Positions 24,534-33,818 of a DNA stretch of 64,000 nucleotides are shown here, one piece after another. Made by a program: the position numbers and the translations under genes. Within the stretch, counting starts at the first letter, position 1, and every line of letters starts with the position of its first letter. Location of the stretch: contig NZ_CAJVAS010000004.1 in the NCBI RefSeq assembly GCF_910593845.1, positions 1-64,000 of the forward strand. The letters are read 5' to 3'. The DNA is from Paenibacillus solanacearum (GTDB lineage: Bacteria; Bacillota; Bacilli; Paenibacillales; NBRC-103111). The notes below the pieces were generated by a model. The model made no database searches. It was not told where the DNA came from and saw only the letters and a list, made by a program, of their open reading frames with translations.

Positions 24534-25164
24534 CATTTGCTGTAAGTATGGCTCAAGCTAGGCGTTGTACATGGTGGTTACTCTTTTTAGCGTAGAGCCG
24601 CCCGACTCTCCATCTTACGTTGAGATGCACTCATAGAGTCAGGATCGCCTAAGATGATAACTGTATACATGCTCTCTTGATTCGGACAGCCTACAATGAC
24701 ATGACAAACTGAGCTTCACGCATTCGCGGATCATTAGAACCGTAAATAGACTAAATGACGAAAGAAGCTCCGATAGGTTATGTACGGGAAGACGAGCCGC
24801 AGTAGATTATAATGGCGTTCATATAGAAGCTGTTTGCGGCTAGTTCAGCCAACCGAATAGTTTATAGGTCAAATCGAACGATTGCAAGTGAATCTCCACT
24901 AAAAGAGCGAAATAGTGGAACAATCGAACGATTCAAAGCGTTACCCCTTCGAATAGTTCGGCTAGACCAATTAGAGCGCGTTTTTAAACTTTTTGAAACG
25001 AAAATAGTGGGGATTCCACAATAATTAATTGGTTTTGCTGTTATTCACTATCGGGGCTTTCGTGATACGCAACAAGTCGTGAATCCGTTTTCTGGCCTGG
25101 GATAGCCCCTTCGTGCATTGGAATAACACCTTCATACATTAAGATGGCCCCCTTAGTACATGAA
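24534..25164. other. gene-free stretch
   Basis: No frame with plausible coding character or ribosome site was found on either strand. The stretch is AT-richer than its surroundings and includes the AATCGAACGATT repeat pair described separately. It separates the peptide-export locus from the purine operon. Confidence 0.6.
24872..24933. repeat. short direct repeat AATCGAACGATT, two copies
   Basis: Copies at 24872-24883 and 24922-24933, 50 bp apart, with the complementary pair TCTCCACTA (24893 region) and TAGTGGA (24913 region) between them. This could form a stem; it may be part of an interspersed intergenic repeat family, which one window cannot show. Confidence 0.4.
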
Positions 25165-25201
25165 CAAAAAACATCGCCCCTCCTACCCGGAGAGGCGATG
25201 T
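25165..25201 (-). terminator. terminator of the purine operon
   Basis: On the minus strand ACATCGCCTC...GGGGCGATGT forms a stem of at least 8 bp, followed by TTTTTTG. It lies 105 bp beyond the adenine deaminase stop. Confidence 0.8.
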
Positions 25202-25305
25202 CTTATGTCGCGTTGCGGAGCTGCTCGGCGGTTGGTCCAACTAGTTCGAACGAGGTCAAACTAGGTCGAACTAGCGATATGAACCTGCCCCCCCGCTTCG
25301 CTCAG

Positions 25306-27030
25306 TTACATCGCTTGAACGAGCAGCGGAATCACTTGACCTTTATTCACGTCGATCAAGCCGTGATCCGTTAGCTTAAGCGCCGGACTGACCGCCAGGG
25401 AATGGGTGCTGAGCGACATGATCGGATTGTAATGCTGGTAGCCTAACGATTTCATCGCGCCGATCAGCCGCTCGACTTCTTCGGCCGTTTGTTCGAGCGG
25501 CGCTTCCGTCAAGATGCCGCCGACCGGCAGCCGCAGTCCTGCCAGCACCTGTCCACCTTCAACCGCGCAAAATCCGCCTTGATTGGCGATGACCCAGTTC
25601 GCCGCGAGCATCATATCGGCCTCGTTATGGCCGACAACGAGCAGGTTGTGATTATCGTGGGAGTACGTCGTCGCGACCGCGCCGCGCTTGATCGTATCTC
25701 CGCCGATTAACGCATAGGCGCGCTGGCCGCCTTTGCCGTAACGCTCGAACGTCGCCAGCAGCCCGTAGCCGCTTTCCCGCCACAGCAGCTGACCGTCACG
25801 CACCTCTACTTCGGCCTGATGCTCCTCGACGAACGTGGAACCGTCCTTGACCATCATCACCCGGCCCATGAATCGGCCGTCGCCGGCACCGCCGGTCTGC
25901 ACCGTAACCTGAAAGTCGGCTTCAGTTAGCTCCGCCAGCTTCACGCTTTCGTAAAAATGCGCCGGGAAGGCCCGCTCCGCCGTGGCAGGCTGATAAGACT
26001 CGCCCGCGTCGTAAACTTTGCCGCCGCGCTTGTACACCTGCTCGATCGTCAATTCGCGAATATCCGATACGAGCGAGAAGTCGGCGAGCTTCCCCGGTGC
26101 GATGGCGCCCCGGTCATACATCCGCATTCTGCGGGCCGGCGTCAACGTAGCCGCATAGATCGCCGCTTCCGGCTCCATGCCCATACGGATCGCCTTGCGC
26201 ACGATATGGTTCAGATGGCCGCGCCGCTGGAACGAATCGGGCATCACATCGTCGGTTACGAAGCAGAAGTGCTCGGCAACCTGATTGCGGATCAAATATT
26301 CCATCACATCCGCAGTCATCGATTTCTCCTGAAGCTCGATGAACATGCCGGCGGCGATGCGGGCTTCCATTCCCTCGATCGTTTGATGCGTGTGGTCGGA
26401 ATCGACGCCGCTGAAGATCATCCGGTGCAGATCCAGATCGAGCAGCTTCGGAACATGGCCCTCAATGATCAGCTGCGGGTAAGCCGCGCGAATATGGTTC
26501 AATATTTGGTTCGTCTTGCAGTCGGGATCGGTGATCACATCGACATAGTTCATAATTTCGCCGAGACAAATGATGCGCTCCGTACGCAGCAGCTCGTCCA
26601 TGTCTTCGATCTCGATCGAACCGCCTGTCGTTTCCATCGACGTCGCAGGCACCGAGCTAGGAATGGCATAGAACATGTCGGCTACGCAGTTCCGGCTCGC
26701 CTTGATCATTTCCTTGACCCCTTCCAGGCCGAACACATTGGCCATTTCATGAGGCTCGGGAACGATCGTGGTGACGCCGTTGCGAATGAGGGCATGTGAG
26801 AACGCCTCGGGTGTTATCATCGAGCTCTCGATATGCAGATGAATGTCGATCAGTCCGGGGATCATGTAGCGGCCTTTCCCGTCGATGATCTCGCCCGCTT
26901 CGAAGCTCTCGCTCCCCCGCTTGCCGATATATAGAAACTTTCCGTCCAGCACCGCCGCGTTGCCGGGCATGAACCGCTTGAAATAGCCGTTATAAATCTG
27001 GACGTTCTCGATCAATAAATCCACGCGCAT
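25306..27030 (-). CDS. ade: adenine deaminase
   Basis: A 574-residue amidohydrolase that converts adenine to hypoxanthine and ammonia. The metal site is clear in PGLIDIHLHIESSM (HxH), GHVPKL (later His), and SDHTHQTIEGMEARI; the carboxy-terminal Ade domain shows SHDNHNLLVVG and GGFCAVEGG. Length is typical of bacterial Ade. ATG at 27030 follows GGAGGTG. It is the last gene of the leftward nucleoside operon and 22 bp behind the ATPase gene. Together with the nucleoside hydrolase, it lets adenosine be imported, cleaved to adenine and fed into the hypoxanthine pool. Confidence 0.95.
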   Translation of the reverse strand: MRVDLLIENVQIYNGYFKRFMPGNAAVLDGKFLYIGKRGSESFEAGEIIDGKGRYMIPGLIDIHLHIESSMITPEAFSHALIRNGVTTIVPEPHEMANVFGLEGVKEMIKASRNCVADMFYAIPSSVPATSMETTGGSIEIEDMDELLRTERIICLGEIMNYVDVITDPDCKTNQILNHIRAAYPQLIIEGHVPKLLDLDLHRMIFSGVDSDHTHQTIEGMEARIAAGMFIELQEKSMTADVMEYLIRNQVAEHFCFVTDDVMPDSFQRRGHLNHIVRKAIRMGMEPEAAIYAATLTPARRMRMYDRGAIAPGKLADFSLVSDIRELTIEQVYKRGGKVYDAGESYQPATAERAFPAHFYESVKLAELTEADFQVTVQTGGAGDGRFMGRVMMVKDGSTFVEEHQAEVEVRDGQLLWRESGYGLLATFERYGKGGQRAYALIGGDTIKRGAVATTYSHDNHNLLVVGHNEADMMLAANWVIANQGGFCAVEGGQVLAGLRLPVGGILTEAPLEQTAEEVERLIGAMKSLGYQHYNPIMSLSTHSLAVSPALKLTDHGLIDVNKGQVIPLLVQAM

Positions 27031-27052
27031 GCTGTCTGCACCTCCAAGTAAG

Positions 27053-28114
27053 CTACTCCACCAAAATCAACTTCTCCACGGGAAACTGAACGCGCACCTC
27101 TTGACCGCTCGCATACGGCTGCTCCATCTCTTGGTTCGCCGTAAAATCGCCGAGCTCCGTCTCGATGACGTACTGGTAGCTCCGGCCGAGGAAGGTGCTG
27201 ACCTTGACGCGGCCCGTCAATACATTCGGTCCCGCATCCAGCTCTTCCGGCGTACCCAGCCTCAGATCGTCCGGCCGGATGGCGCCCTTCTGCCCCTTCT
27301 GTTCTCCCCGACCCGGTCCTTGCACCGCGCGGAAAACGTGAGTCCCCGCTTGAAGCTCAATCTCGCTGCCGTGGTCCTGCCTGCGGTCGAACGTAATAAA
27401 ATTTGTAAATCCGATAAATCGAGCCACGAATTCGGTCTTCGGATATTTGAATATCGTCGACGGCCGGTCAAGCTGCTCGATAATGCCTTTGTTCATGATC
27501 GCGACCTGATCGGAGATCGAGAAGCATTCCTCCTGATCGTGGGACACGTAGACGGTCGTAATGCCGAGCTCCTGCTGGATGCGGCGGATCTCCACCCGCA
27601 TGTTGACGCGCAGATTGGCGTCAAGATTGCTGAGCGGCTCGTCGAACAGCAGCAGATCCGGCTCGATCACCAGCGCCCGGGCAATGGCGACGCGCTGACG
27701 CTGACCGCCGGAGAGCTCCTTCGGATAGCGCTGCTCGAAGCCGGACAAGTTGACGACGTCGAGCATGCTGCGCACGCGGCGGTCAAGCTCCGCTCCGCTT
27801 ACTTTCCGCAGGCGAAGACCGAACGCGACGTTGTCGTAAACGGACAAATGCGGGAACAGCGCATAGCTTTGGAATACAAAGCCAAAATTGCGCTTGTTAA
27901 CCGGTACGCGCGTATAATCTTTTCCGTTCAGCGCGAATTTGCCTTCCTTCGCTTCAAGGAAGCCGGCGATCAGGCGCAGCGTCGTCGTTTTGCCGCAGCC
28001 GCTCGGACCGAGCAGCGAGATCAGGCTTCCTTTTTCGACGGACAGGTTGAAGTCTTTCAATATATATTGCTGATCATAGGCTACAGCTATATTTTCCAAG
28101 GTTAGCATGGCCAT
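27053..28114 (-). CDS. PotA-like ABC transporter ATP-binding protein
   Basis: A 353-residue ATPase. Walker A GPSGCGKTT, signature LSGGQRQRVAIARAL, Walker B LLLFDEPLSNLD and the switch His (YVSHDQEE) are all present in the first 215 residues; a TOBE-type regulatory domain fills the rest (GAIRPDDLRLG). This matches the spermidine/putrescine/iron(III)-type importers. ATG at 28114 is nine bases after GGAGG. It should power the two permeases encoded immediately upstream. By operon context the substrate is a purine nucleoside or related compound, not a polyamine; this is inference. Confidence 0.93.
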   Translation of the reverse strand: MAMLTLENIAVAYDQQYILKDFNLSVEKGSLISLLGPSGCGKTTTLRLIAGFLEAKEGKFALNGKDYTRVPVNKRNFGFVFQSYALFPHLSVYDNVAFGLRLRKVSGAELDRRVRSMLDVVNLSGFEQRYPKELSGGQRQRVAIARALVIEPDLLLFDEPLSNLDANLRVNMRVEIRRIQQELGITTVYVSHDQEECFSISDQVAIMNKGIIEQLDRPSTIFKYPKTEFVARFIGFTNFITFDRRQDHGSEIELQAGTHVFRAVQGPGRGEQKGQKGAIRPDDLRLGTPEELDAGPNVLTGRVKVSTFLGRSYQYVIETELGDFTANQEMEQPYASGQEVRVQFPVEKLILVE

Positions 28115-28129
28115 GGACGCAAGCCTCCA

Positions 28130-28918
28130 TTATCGTTTGGTAAAGTAGGAAAATCCCATCAGTCGCTCGATCAGGAACATCAGTACGGCGGTGAACAGCA
28201 TCAGCAGTACAGAGATGGCTGCCACCGTCGGGTCGAAGTTGTTCTCAACGTACAGCAGCATCTGGATCGGGAACGTGCTGACTCCGGGTCCGGTCATGAA
28301 CACCGAAATGTCGACATTGTTGAACGATTCCAGAAACGCGATCAATACGGCGGCGATAATGCCCGACTTGATGTTCGGCAGCACGACGGTGAAGAACGTC
28401 TTCAGCCTTCCTGCACCGAGACTGAGCGAAGCCTCCTCCACGGCAAAATCGAAGTTGGCCAGACTGGAGGCGATGACCCGGATAATAAACGGCAGCATGA
28501 TGACGGTATGCCCGAGCAGCAGCGCCGCGTAAATCGGCAGATGGTAAGTAATGATGACGTATTTCAGCATCGTAAATCCGAGTACGATGCCCGGAATGAG
28601 CACCGGCGATATAAAGACCGCATTCAGCGCGTCCTTCCCCCGGAACTGAAACCGGCTTAACGCATACGCTGCCGGCAATCCGAGCAGCAGCGCGAGCAGG
28701 TTGCCCGCCAGCGACACGACAATGGAAGTAATGAACGACGTCTTGAACATCGTCACTTCGAAAATATGATGATACCACTTGAGCGAAAAGCCTTGCGGCG
28801 GGAATTTCAGCGCGCTTCCCGGCTCGAATGAAGCGAAGGCGATAATCACCAGTGGTCCAAGCAAAAACACATATATAAGAAGTGTAAACAGGCCGAGCCC
28901 ACGGTTCTTCTCCTGCAT
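28130..28918 (-). CDS. ABC transporter permease (PotC-like)
   Basis: A 262-residue inner-membrane permease with six predicted helices, starting after MQEKNRGLGLF with LFTLLIYVFLLGPLVIIAF. The binding-protein-dependent EAA loop is visible as EEASLSLGAGRLKTFFTVVLP near residue 180. ATG at 28918 follows GGGGTAGAAGC and lies 4 bp beyond the stop of the other permease. Forms the heteromeric channel with the PotB-like partner. Confidence 0.9.
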   Translation of the reverse strand: MQEKNRGLGLFTLLIYVFLLGPLVIIAFASFEPGSALKFPPQGFSLKWYHHIFEVTMFKTSFITSIVVSLAGNLLALLLGLPAAYALSRFQFRGKDALNAVFISPVLIPGIVLGFTMLKYVIITYHLPIYAALLLGHTVIMLPFIIRVIASSLANFDFAVEEASLSLGAGRLKTFFTVVLPNIKSGIIAAVLIAFLESFNNVDISVFMTGPGVSTFPIQMLLYVENNFDPTVAAISVLLMLFTAVLMFLIERLMGFSYFTKR

Positions 28919-28922
28919 GCTT

Positions 28923-29744
28923 CTACCCCTTCGGATTTAATTTGTTGGCCAGCTTATTCATCAGCGCGATAATAACGAACGTGATCGCCATCATGATCGT
29001 GGCGACGACCGAAGCGAGGTACCAGTCGTTCAGCGTGATCGCGTTCTGATACAGGAACGTCGAGATGACCCGCTGCTTGCCGCCGAGCAAGGTCGGCGTT
29101 GTGTAAGCGGTCAAGCTGCCGACGAACACGAGAATGCCCCCGATGATCAGCCCCGGCACGCTGAGCGGTATGATTACCTTGCAGAACGCCGAGAACCGGC
29201 TCGCCCCCAGGCTTTCCGCCGCCTTAAGAAGATCGGGATCGATATTCTCCATGACGCCGACGAGCGTAATGATAATGAGCGGCAGGAACAAATGAATCAG
29301 ACCGATCATCATCGCCGTCGGCGTGTATAAAATGTTCAGCGGCTCCTGAATCAGTCCGGTCGCCAGCAGCGTGTTGTTGAGCAGCCCTTTTTTCCCCAGG
29401 ATGATCGTCCAGCTAAACGAGCGGACGACGGAGCTGGTCAGCAGCGGGAAGATGGCGAGCGCGAGCAGCAGTCCTTTTTGCCTCGGGCTGCGTCTGGAGA
29501 TGTAATAGGCCACCGGAAAGCCTAGCACCATGCACAGAACGGTCGTCACCAAGCTGACGCGCAGGGTGGTCCATAATATTTTCAGAAAATATGGATCTTG
29601 AAAGAAGTGCAGATAGCCATCCGCCGTGAGACGGCCCTCATGGTAAAAGGTCGAGCCTACCGTCAGGAGAATCGGGATCACCATGAAAGCGGCCAAGAAC
29701 AGCAGGCCCGGCACAAGCAATATAGCCAAATACGATTTCTTCAT
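28923..29744 (-). CDS. ABC transporter permease (PotB-like)
   Basis: A 273-residue permease with six predicted helices; the first is LAILLVPGLLFLAAFMVIPI. The EAA-type cytoplasmic loop is seen as KAAESLGASRFSAFCKVIIPLS near residue 175, the contact with the ATPase. ATG at 29744 has CAGGAG upstream. It sits between the nucleoside hydrolase and the second permease in a tightly packed operon. Confidence 0.9.
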   Translation of the reverse strand: MKKSYLAILLVPGLLFLAAFMVIPILLTVGSTFYHEGRLTADGYLHFFQDPYFLKILWTTLRVSLVTTVLCMVLGFPVAYYISRRSPRQKGLLLALAIFPLLTSSVVRSFSWTIILGKKGLLNNTLLATGLIQEPLNILYTPTAMMIGLIHLFLPLIIITLVGVMENIDPDLLKAAESLGASRFSAFCKVIIPLSVPGLIIGGILVFVGSLTAYTTPTLLGGKQRVISTFLYQNAITLNDWYLASVVATIMMAITFVIIALMNKLANKLNPKG

Positions 29745-29772
29745 GTTACTGTTCTCCTGTTCTTAAGGTTCG

Positions 29773-30702
29773 CTAGCCGCGCAAAACGGTCGTAAACATG
29801 CGGAGAAATTCGTCTGCCGCCACATCCAAGCAGACGTGAACGTTCGGCTCGCGCGAGAGCCGGTTCTGGAAGTCGCAGACCGTCTGGCCGTCGCACAGCT
29901 CGCTGCGCGTCTCCACGTCGACGTAGTACGGCTTCGTCAGGACGAGCTCCCGGTTCAGCGCCACGCCGACCGCGAGCGGATCGTGCAGCGCACAGGCGCG
30001 CACCCCGTTGCGCTCGTAATAGCGCTGCATGTAATCGCCCGTGCTCTCGCGGACATAGCAGGCCAGCGCCGAATCTCCCAAGGAGGCGATATGCGCTTCC
30101 GTCAGCAGCGCCTTGCGCGTCACGTCCAGACCGACGAGCGTGAGGGAAGCAAATCCCGCCTGGAATACAAGCTTCGCGGCCTCCGGATCGACATACATGT
30201 TATACTCCGCCGTCGGCGTCACATTCCCGAACGTCTGCACGGCGCCGCCCATCACGATCACTTCCTTCACGAGCCGTACCAGCTCGGGGTCCTTCGTGAC
30301 GGCCAGCGCCAGGTTCGTCAGCGGCGCGGTCATGACCAGCGTCACCTCGCCGGGATGCCGCCGAACCTGGTCGATGATAAAGTCGACCGCATGTCCGTCC
30401 TCCGGCTGCTTGCGCACAGGCATGTCCTTCAGCGCTCCGCCAAGGCCGTCCGTCCCGTGCACCCGATGCTCGAAATACGTGCTGCGCTTGATCGGGCGGT
30501 CCGCCCCCTTGACGACCGGAATATGCTCCGCGCCGGCCAGCTGCAATATTTTGCACGTATTGACGGTCGCCTGCTCCAAGGAAACGTTGCCATTCGCCGT
30601 CGTGACGCCGAGCAAATCCATTTGGCCGCTGCGAATAGCGAGCAGCAGACCGAGCGCGTCATCCACCCCCGTGTCCACGTCGAGAATCACTTTGTTGTTC
30701 AT
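29773..30702 (-). CDS. inosine/uridine-preferring nucleoside hydrolase
   Basis: A 309-residue N-ribosyl hydrolase. The family calcium-binding motif is at the N-terminus (ILDVDTGVDDALGLL), followed by GVTTANGNVSLEQ; the second half has MYVDPEAAKLVF and the catalytic His of CALHDPLAVGVA. It cleaves nucleosides to base and ribose. No signal peptide, so it acts in the cytosol on imported nucleosides. ATG at 30702 follows GGAGG. It lies between the binding protein and permease genes, which argues strongly that this ABC system carries nucleosides. Base preference is not resolvable from sequence. Confidence 0.93.
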   Translation of the reverse strand: MNNKVILDVDTGVDDALGLLLAIRSGQMDLLGVTTANGNVSLEQATVNTCKILQLAGAEHIPVVKGADRPIKRSTYFEHRVHGTDGLGGALKDMPVRKQPEDGHAVDFIIDQVRRHPGEVTLVMTAPLTNLALAVTKDPELVRLVKEVIVMGGAVQTFGNVTPTAEYNMYVDPEAAKLVFQAGFASLTLVGLDVTRKALLTEAHIASLGDSALACYVRESTGDYMQRYYERNGVRACALHDPLAVGVALNRELVLTKPYYVDVETRSELCDGQTVCDFQNRLSREPNVHVCLDVAADEFLRMFTTVLRG

Positions 30703-30781
30703 CCGTTCGGGCCTCCTTGTGCTTTAAATCAAACAAGGGTACATGCCGCAACATATACCCTTGTCCCTTCATCTCCGCGAA

Positions 30782-31867
30782 TTATTGCGTGACTTCCCGG
30801 TTGAAGCGGTCGATCCATTTTTTCAGGTTGGCGTTGACGAACTTCATATCCAGCTTGTTCAGCTTGGCAATCGTTTCCTTGCCGTACGTAATGCCTGTCG
30901 CCTCTTCCGGCGTCAGTGTCAGCGTCATATTAACCGGCGAGTCCACCTTGGCCTTCGCCGACTTCTCCTGGACCGTTTTGCTCAAATGCCAGTTGATGAA
31001 GTCTTCCGCCAGCTGCTTGTTCTTGCTGCCTTTGACGACATTGACCGTGTTCATGATCGCGTAGCCGCCGTCTTGCGGCGTAATGAACTTCGTCTCCGGA
31101 ACAGCCGCCTTCAAATCCTTGACGTACATTTCCATAATCGGTCCCGCGGCAATCTCGCCTTGCGAGAACATATTGACGAATTCGGACGTCTGGCTGTAAT
31201 ATTTCACGACGCCGGGGTTCAGCGCCTTCAGCTTCGCCATCGCCTGATCTTCATTGAATGTTGCGTTGCCGGCTACGCGCGAAGCCGCGTCGATCATCAT
31301 CGGGCCCGTCGTCGACGTAATGTTCGGCATCGTCAGCTTCTTGGCAAGCTCAGGGCTCCATAAATCGTTCCACGTCTTGATCTCTTTGCCCCCGGTCGCT
31401 TTCGGGTTATAGGCGATACCAAGCTGTCCGATCGTATAAGCCGGACCGTAATCCTCGCCGAGCGGCGCCCTGGCTACCTCGTAAATTTCTTTCAGGTTCG
31501 GGATGCGGCTGCGGTCGATCTTCTCGAACAAGCCGGCTTCAATGCCCTGCTGCGCGTAATAGTCGGATAAATAAATCAGATCGACGGAAGATCCGCCTTG
31601 CTTCACCTTGTTCAAGCGGTCCGCGTTGTTCCCGGCCTCGACGACGATCTGAACGTTATGCTCCTTCTCGAATGGCGCGTATACTTCCTTCTTGAAGAAG
31701 TCGTCCGAGAAGCCCCATGTGGAAATGACCAGCTTCGTCGGTTGGCCCTTCGGCGCTTCGGTCGATGCGCCAGCATTCCCTTGTTCCTTCGCTCCGCCGC
31801 CACAGCCCGTAGCGACGAGCCCCAAAATTGTCAGTGAAGCCAAGCCTTGTACCCATCGTTTTCTCAT
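30782..31867 (-). CDS. ABC transporter substrate-binding lipoprotein (PotD-like)
   Basis: A 361-residue lipoprotein starting MRKRWVQGLASLTILGL with lipobox VATGC, then a Gly/Ala-rich linker. The type II periplasmic-binding fold begins KLVISTWGFSDDF and includes VDLIYLSDYYAQQG and AIMNTVNVVKGSKN, typical of the PotD/iron(III) cluster. ATG at 31867 is seven bases after GGGGAGGAA; an upstream in-frame start would lengthen the n-region only. First gene of the purine-salvage operon, with a sigma-A promoter 100 bp upstream. Confidence 0.92.
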   Translation of the reverse strand: MRKRWVQGLASLTILGLVATGCGGGAKEQGNAGASTEAPKGQPTKLVISTWGFSDDFFKKEVYAPFEKEHNVQIVVEAGNNADRLNKVKQGGSSVDLIYLSDYYAQQGIEAGLFEKIDRSRIPNLKEIYEVARAPLGEDYGPAYTIGQLGIAYNPKATGGKEIKTWNDLWSPELAKKLTMPNITSTTGPMMIDAASRVAGNATFNEDQAMAKLKALNPGVVKYYSQTSEFVNMFSQGEIAAGPIMEMYVKDLKAAVPETKFITPQDGGYAIMNTVNVVKGSKNKQLAEDFINWHLSKTVQEKSAKAKVDSPVNMTLTLTPEEATGITYGKETIAKLNKLDMKFVNANLKKWIDRFNREVTQ

Positions 31868-31964
31868 CTTGCGTGTTCCTCCCCAATTCAATCATGATCT
31901 ATAGTGGTGAATCGTGAATCCGCAGCCGGTTGTTCCATTAGGTAGTATCCGTACCGTCTCCTAA

Positions 31965-31992
31965 ACTATACATTTCCCCCATGGATTTCCAA
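31965..31992 (-). promoter_or_regulatory. sigma-A promoter of the purine-salvage operon
   Basis: Reading leftwards TTGGAA, 16 bp, TATAGT. The leader is about 90 nt; I saw no purine riboswitch or PurR box in it. Confidence 0.5.
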
Positions 31993-31998
31993 GAAAAC

Positions 31999-32048
31999 AA
32001 AAAAGTGCCCTTGTTTTAGAAAAAAATCTTCTAAACAAGAGCACTTTT
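31999..32048 (-). terminator. terminator of the DUF2294 gene
   Basis: Long, nearly perfect stem (AAAAGTGCTCTTGTTTAGA with its complement TCTAAAACAAGGGCACTTTT) and T-rich tail on the minus strand. Confidence 0.85.
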
Positions 32049-32128
32049 CGTTGTAAACAACGGAAAGAGACATCCGTTTGACCTATTCGGTTTCCTCTTA
32101 AGATAAATCAAAAGAGAAACGCCGATCG

Positions 32129-32482
32129 TTAATTATTTTCATTCTCGCTCAGAATCACATTCGTGATCGCCCATTGGGTGGCGGGATCATAATCCCTGAG
32201 CACCGCTTCAATGGCAAGTCCCAGCTCCTGCTCCAGCCTCTCGCGGATTCGCCGCTTGTATATCGAGGACATATAATAATCCACTTCATACTTCAAGGTA
32301 GGAATCTCGCCCTCCAGCGCCGTGGAACGGGGCGAACGGCGGTGCTTGGCATGGACCGTAATCATTTGGCTATCGATGAACACCTTCAGCATCGTCGTAC
32401 CGAAACCGAACAGCTCTTTCGCGATCTCATTGTAGATGTGACTTAGCTTCTTCCTGTTCTCGTTGGAGTCGATCAGGGGCAT
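32129..32482 (-). CDS. DUF2294-family protein
   Basis: A 117-residue cytosolic protein of the DUF2294 family, recognised from the N-terminal SHIYNEIAKELFGFGTTML and the EGEIPTLKYEVDYY region, ending in an acidic tail. Function of the family is not established; members are common in Bacillales. ATG at 32482 follows GGAAGGTGA by four bases. It is a single-gene unit with its own strong terminator at 31999. Confidence 0.8.
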   Translation of the reverse strand: MPLIDSNENRKKLSHIYNEIAKELFGFGTTMLKVFIDSQMITVHAKHRRSPRSTALEGEIPTLKYEVDYYMSSIYKRRIRERLEQELGLAIEAVLRDYDPATQWAITNVILSENENN

Positions 32483-32697
32483 GAGTTCACCTTCCGGTAA
32501 TCTGTAAACCGAAATTTATAATCTAGCATTATCATAATACAGAAGATGACCGAATAAATCAAGGTATAGTTCGGCTTTTGGAAGCAAAAATACGAGATTC
32601 GCCGAATATTAACGTGAATGAAGCGCAGATTTACGAAATATGCGAAAAGCACCTAGCCAGCATTCCTGTCCATGCGATCCCGACAGGCTCGGTATAG

Positions 32698-32726
32698 AAA
32701 AAAAGGGAATGCCACATTCCTTTTTT
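32698..32726. terminator. bidirectional terminator-like hairpin
   Basis: AAAAAGGGAATG-CCA-CATTCCTTTTTT: short loop, A and T tracts on both flanks. It lies in the 391-bp gap between the DUF2294 and phosphoesterase genes; nothing else is evident there. Confidence 0.6.
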
Positions 32727-32873
32727 GAACAGCTGACGGGGTGGAAATCATCGCCAAATCGCAGAGACAACGCTTATAATACGAATAGGTGCTCACATGC
32801 ATGCTGAATGATTTTGCAGTCCTGAATCACGATAAGAATCGGATTTGCAAACCTATGGGGAGGATTGTTCATA

Positions 32874-33749
32874 TTGATCGCAATGGAAGATGTACCGCAG
32901 CCGAGTCCGGATCGCACGGTCATACGGATCGCCGGCATCGATAAAGAAATTCGCATGCTGCATATTACGGATTCGCATTTAACGGAAACGGACGAGCGTG
33001 AAGAAGACAGCGTGACGGCAGCCGGAATCAAACGAAACAAAGTTTTTGGCGGACAGGCCCTTACGCATTTTACAGCAGCTTTGAACCTGCACGAGGATGA
33101 GCCGTATGACGGAATCGTGTTTACTGGCGACATCATTGATTTTCCAACCCGGAAAAACCTGGAGATTGTGCAATCCCAGCTCTCTAACCTGCCCTGCCCT
33201 TATTTGTTCACGATGGGCAACCATGACTGGAAACACGACCATGAACAGCCGAGCGACGAGCTTCGGCATGCCGCATATCCGATGTTCAATCATATGCTGG
33301 GCCTCAATCCGTCGCACAGCAGTATGGAAATCGGAGGCGTCAAGATCATCGCCATCGACAACAGCAATTACCAGGTAAGCCGCAAGCAGCTTGATTTTGT
33401 CCAAGAACAGACGGCGTCCGGTTTGCCTTGCTTGTTGTTTTTCCACATACCGCTTTCGCTGCCTTCGCTAACGTCGAAGGTGCTTGAAGTATGGAAAAGC
33501 CCTATCCTGGTCGGCGCCAAAAACTGGGATAAGGAGAAGCAAAAGCGCTGGGGTGTCAAGGATGAAGAGGCCGGCACGAGAGAATTTATCGAATGGATAA
33601 AAAGTCCCGATGCAAGTCAGGTGGCCGGAATCTTTTGCGGGCATGTCCATTTTGCTCACCGAGAGGAATTCGCCGCCGGAAGGTATCAATATGTAACAAA
33701 CCCCGGCTTTCAAGGCGGATGCCGGACAATCGTGATCCAACCGCTATAG
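32874..33749 (+). CDS. metallophosphoesterase
   Basis: A 291-residue calcineurin-like phosphoesterase with the full set of metal ligands: ITDSHLTET (DxH), FTGDIID, TMGNHDW, LFFHIPLS and FCGHVHFAH. No signal peptide. I chose the TTG at 32874, ten bases after GGGGAGGA (32857-32864); the ATG at 32883 is too far from it and the TTG at 32865 too near. Substrate is unknown; the compact size and motifs resemble predicted phosphohydrolases of the Icc type. It is convergent with the small gene at 33817, with a shared terminator. Confidence 0.88.
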   Translation: MIAMEDVPQPSPDRTVIRIAGIDKEIRMLHITDSHLTETDEREEDSVTAAGIKRNKVFGGQALTHFTAALNLHEDEPYDGIVFTGDIIDFPTRKNLEIVQSQLSNLPCPYLFTMGNHDWKHDHEQPSDELRHAAYPMFNHMLGLNPSHSSMEIGGVKIIAIDNSNYQVSRKQLDFVQEQTASGLPCLLFFHIPLSLPSLTSKVLEVWKSPILVGAKNWDKEKQKRWGVKDEEAGTREFIEWIKSPDASQVAGIFCGHVHFAHREEFAAGRYQYVTNPGFQGGCRTIVIQPL

Positions 33750-33774
33750 CGTACCATGACTGACCAGCCATGTT

Positions 33775-33818
33775 AAAAAAAGGGATGAACATCATAGGCG
33801 ATGCTCTCCCTTATTTTT
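33775..33818. terminator. bidirectional terminator between convergent genes
   Basis: AAGGGA...TCCCTT with inner GA-CATC/GATG-TC pairing, flanked by an A tract on the left and ATTTTT on the right. It overlaps the last bases of the gene at 33817. Confidence 0.65.

Noticed and set aside
25165..25196. Small leftward frame starting in the ade terminator (MFFVHV...)
   Set aside because: It begins inside the terminator hairpin and T tract, so its GGAGG is part of the stem and not a real ribosome site.
27029..28105. 358-codon plus-strand frame
   Set aside because: Antisense to the ABC ATPase gene with its Walker and signature motifs.
31868..31998. Purine riboswitch before the purine operon
   Set aside because: No matching three-way junction core or conserved loops could be seen in the short leader.
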